DNA of 64,000 nucleotides from JBEIDK01 sp040383485. GTDB lineage: Bacteria; Bacteroidota; Bacteroidia; UBA4408. This document shows, piece by piece, positions 62,833-64,000 of this stretch. Under the pieces are notes generated by a model. It searched no databases, was not told where the DNA came from, and saw nothing but the letters and a program-made list of their open reading frames with translations. The DNA lies in contig JBEIDK010000001.1 in assembly GCA_040383485.1 (NCBI GenBank), positions 11,784-75,783 on the forward strand, in the 5' to 3' direction. Within the stretch, counting starts at the first letter, position 1. Each line of letters starts with the position of its first letter. A program made the translations under genes and the position numbers.

Positions 62833-63879
62833 ATGAAAAATTTAGTAAAAAAAATGAAATTAGTATTGTGTTTAACAGTTGTTTTCAATTTAACATCTAA
62901 TGCACAAACTCAAAAACAAAGTGCGGCTGTTCTTAATTTAGACAGTCATGTGGGTGAAACAAACTCAGTGCAACTCGGAAACATTGTAAGACTTGAGTTA
63001 CAAAAACTTAATTACTTCAATGTAATTGATAAGTACGACGCTGAGTATCTAATACAAAAAAATCAACTACAAATTGACAAATGCTTTGGCCGTATGTGCT
63101 TGGTTGAAGTTGGAAAAGTATTGCAAGTAGATAAAATGATAGGTGGTTCATTTGAAACTATTGAAAAAAACATCATTGTAAACTTAACTTTAATTGATGT
63201 AAAGACTGGTCAGGTAGAAAAAACTTTTTCGAAAGAATATTTAAGTCTTGACAAAGAATTAAGGATAGTAGCAGAGCTAAGTTTAAAACAATTACTTGGA
63301 ATAGCTTATGATGAGAAATTGTTGAATACTGTTACCAATGAAAATAATTTCCCTAATAAAATAAGTGAACAAGAGGATATTTTGAAATTAGATGGCCCAC
63401 GTTTTGGAATGGCATTCTTTACAGGCCGCACTGCTGACAGGTTTTTGGCACCACGCACTGAGGGTGGTTTTGCAGGTGCTTACCCTGGCGTATGGCAATT
63501 TGGTTACCAGTTCGAGAAACAATACTTGAATACTGGTGATGTACAGGTATTATTTGAATTTATACCTATGATAAATGGATTAGACCAAGGATTATTTATG
63601 CCTAGCTTCACTATTATGCACGGTATTAGAAGTAACAAAACAGGATTAGAATTTGCTTTTGGCCCAAGTGTTAGATTTGTAAAAGCTAGTGGTGACGATA
63701 AAATGTTGGATAGTAATGGAACACTAAAGGGAACAAGTGATTTTGTTTTTGCTTTTGGGCGTTCATTCAAATCAGGGCGTATGAATATACCAGTAAATTT
63801 ATTTGTAGTGCCAAATAAAAACGGAACTCGTTTTGGTTTCTCATTTGGATTTAATGTAAATAATAAAAAGAAAAAGTAA
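62833..63879 (+). CDS. CsgG-like exported protein with C-terminal beta domain
   Basis: A 348-residue exported protein. The ATG at 62833 (MKNLVKKMKLVLCLTVVF) gives a signal peptide ending near SNAQ; an upstream frame from 62788 is open but has no signal sequence. Residues about 25-150 (KQSAAVLNLDSHVGETNSVQLGNIVRLELQKLNYFNVIDKYDAEYLIQKNQ ... MIGGSFETIEKNIIVNLTLIDVKTGQVEKTF) match the CsgG/FlgO-like domain of outer-membrane export and assembly factors. The rest is beta-rich and ends VNNKKKK. Role unknown; curli-type secretion by this protein alone is unlikely, since it lacks the lipobox cysteine. Confidence 0.75.
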   Translation: MKNLVKKMKLVLCLTVVFNLTSNAQTQKQSAAVLNLDSHVGETNSVQLGNIVRLELQKLNYFNVIDKYDAEYLIQKNQLQIDKCFGRMCLVEVGKVLQVDKMIGGSFETIEKNIIVNLTLIDVKTGQVEKTFSKEYLSLDKELRIVAELSLKQLLGIAYDEKLLNTVTNENNFPNKISEQEDILKLDGPRFGMAFFTGRTADRFLAPRTEGGFAGAYPGVWQFGYQFEKQYLNTGDVQVLFEFIPMINGLDQGLFMPSFTIMHGIRSNKTGLEFAFGPSVRFVKASGDDKMLDSNGTLKGTSDFVFAFGRSFKSGRMNIPVNLFVVPNKNGTRFGFSFGFNVNNKKKK

Positions 63880-63903
63880 GCTTGAAAAAACAAATAATAA
63901 AAC

Positions 63904-63929
63904 AACTACCCAGCACCAAACTGGGTGGT
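63904..63929 (+). terminator. Terminator-like hairpin after the CsgG-like gene
   Basis: Stem with core ACCCAG / CTGGGT and flanking AACT/GGTT pairing, loop CACCAAA, followed by TTTATA. T-tract weak. Confidence 0.5.
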
Positions 63930-63964
63930 TTATACACTACAATATTACTTGCCTAAAAATATAC

Positions 63965-64000
63965 ATGATGAAAAAAATAATTGAATTTATATTTACCTAC
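63965..64000 (+). CDS. Start of an exported protein gene, cut by the window edge
   Basis: ATG at 63965 (or 63968) opens MMKKIIEFIFTY, the start of a signal-peptide-like sequence with lysines then hydrophobic residues. Only 12 codons are visible, so it cannot be identified. It starts after a terminator-like hairpin. Confidence 0.4.
   Translation, partial: MMKKIIEFIFTY

Noticed and set aside
1..64000. CRISPR array, insertion sequence, prophage, rRNA or tRNA genes
   Set aside because: I read both strands for spaced direct repeats, transposase, integrase and structural-RNA signatures and found none that holds up.

Overview
The window is AT-rich (about a third G+C by eye), densely coded chromosomal DNA from a member of the Bacteroidota. 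Several things support this. Secreted proteins carry type IX secretion (T9SS) C-terminal tails. Many families are largely confined to the phylum (DUF3467, DUF4293, DUF4294, DUF4834, a PID-CTERM-like peptide). The -7 promoter boxes are of the TAnnTTTG type. Start codons follow A-rich tracts rather than strong Shine-Dalgarno sequences. I see no rRNA, tRNA, CRISPR array, transposase or prophage genes, so this reads as core genome with a few damaged or rearranged spots.

Layout. 0-7.4 kb: an arginase-fold fragment, odhB, a DUF3467 protein, an XRE/S24 regulator divergent from a SiaC-like protein, and an iron operon feoA-feoB-sufS behind a palindromic operator. 7.4-13.6 kb: M61 peptidase, a YidD-like protein, two paralogous TPR/membrane proteins (the second frameshifted at an A10 tract), an NtrC-type regulator without a DNA-binding domain, and hemE. 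13.6-27.8 kb: an aminotransferase/DUF4834/RND-adaptor operon, a 1405-residue lamin-tail repeat protein, ispH with a glycosyltransferase, priA, a MazG-like hydrolase, an epimerase-like oxidoreductase and a cyclophilin. 27.9-34.9 kb: a LamG T9SS protein, a TauE permease, a UvrD-family helicase, and a radical SAM enzyme coupled to a methyltransferase.

34.9-37.8 kb is the most unusual part. A hicA-hicB toxin-antitoxin pair, with hicA frameshifted and hicB intact, sits between the 3' end of the aconitase gene and a second, diverged copy of that same 3' end. 38-44.7 kb: a T9SS serine protease, a histidine kinase, tgt, a short proline-rich PID-CTERM-like peptide gene, and a GH3-family gene cut by one in-frame stop. 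45-52 kb: O-antigen ligase-like protein, small envelope proteins, two haem-motif proteins, DUF4293, a polysaccharide deacetylase-like protein and an IscS/NifS-type desulfurase. 52.6-64 kb: an mtaB/two small membrane proteins/lgt operon, a TPR-caspase protein, DUF1456, DUF4294, a biotin carboxylase, a HTH regulator and two secreted proteins, one CsgG-like.

Together the genes cover central metabolism (2-oxoglutarate dehydrogenase E2, aconitase, biotin carboxylase), iron and sulfur supply (Feo, two cysteine desulfurases), haem and isoprenoid synthesis, tRNA modification (Tgt, MtaB), replication restart and repair (PriA, UvrD/PcrA), and envelope or secreted functions. I did not find a clear multi-gene novel system. 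The best candidates for a second look are the aconitase-hicAB rearrangement, the three interrupted genes, the operator clusters, and the paralogous SPNSGRLRKR membrane proteins next to lgt.
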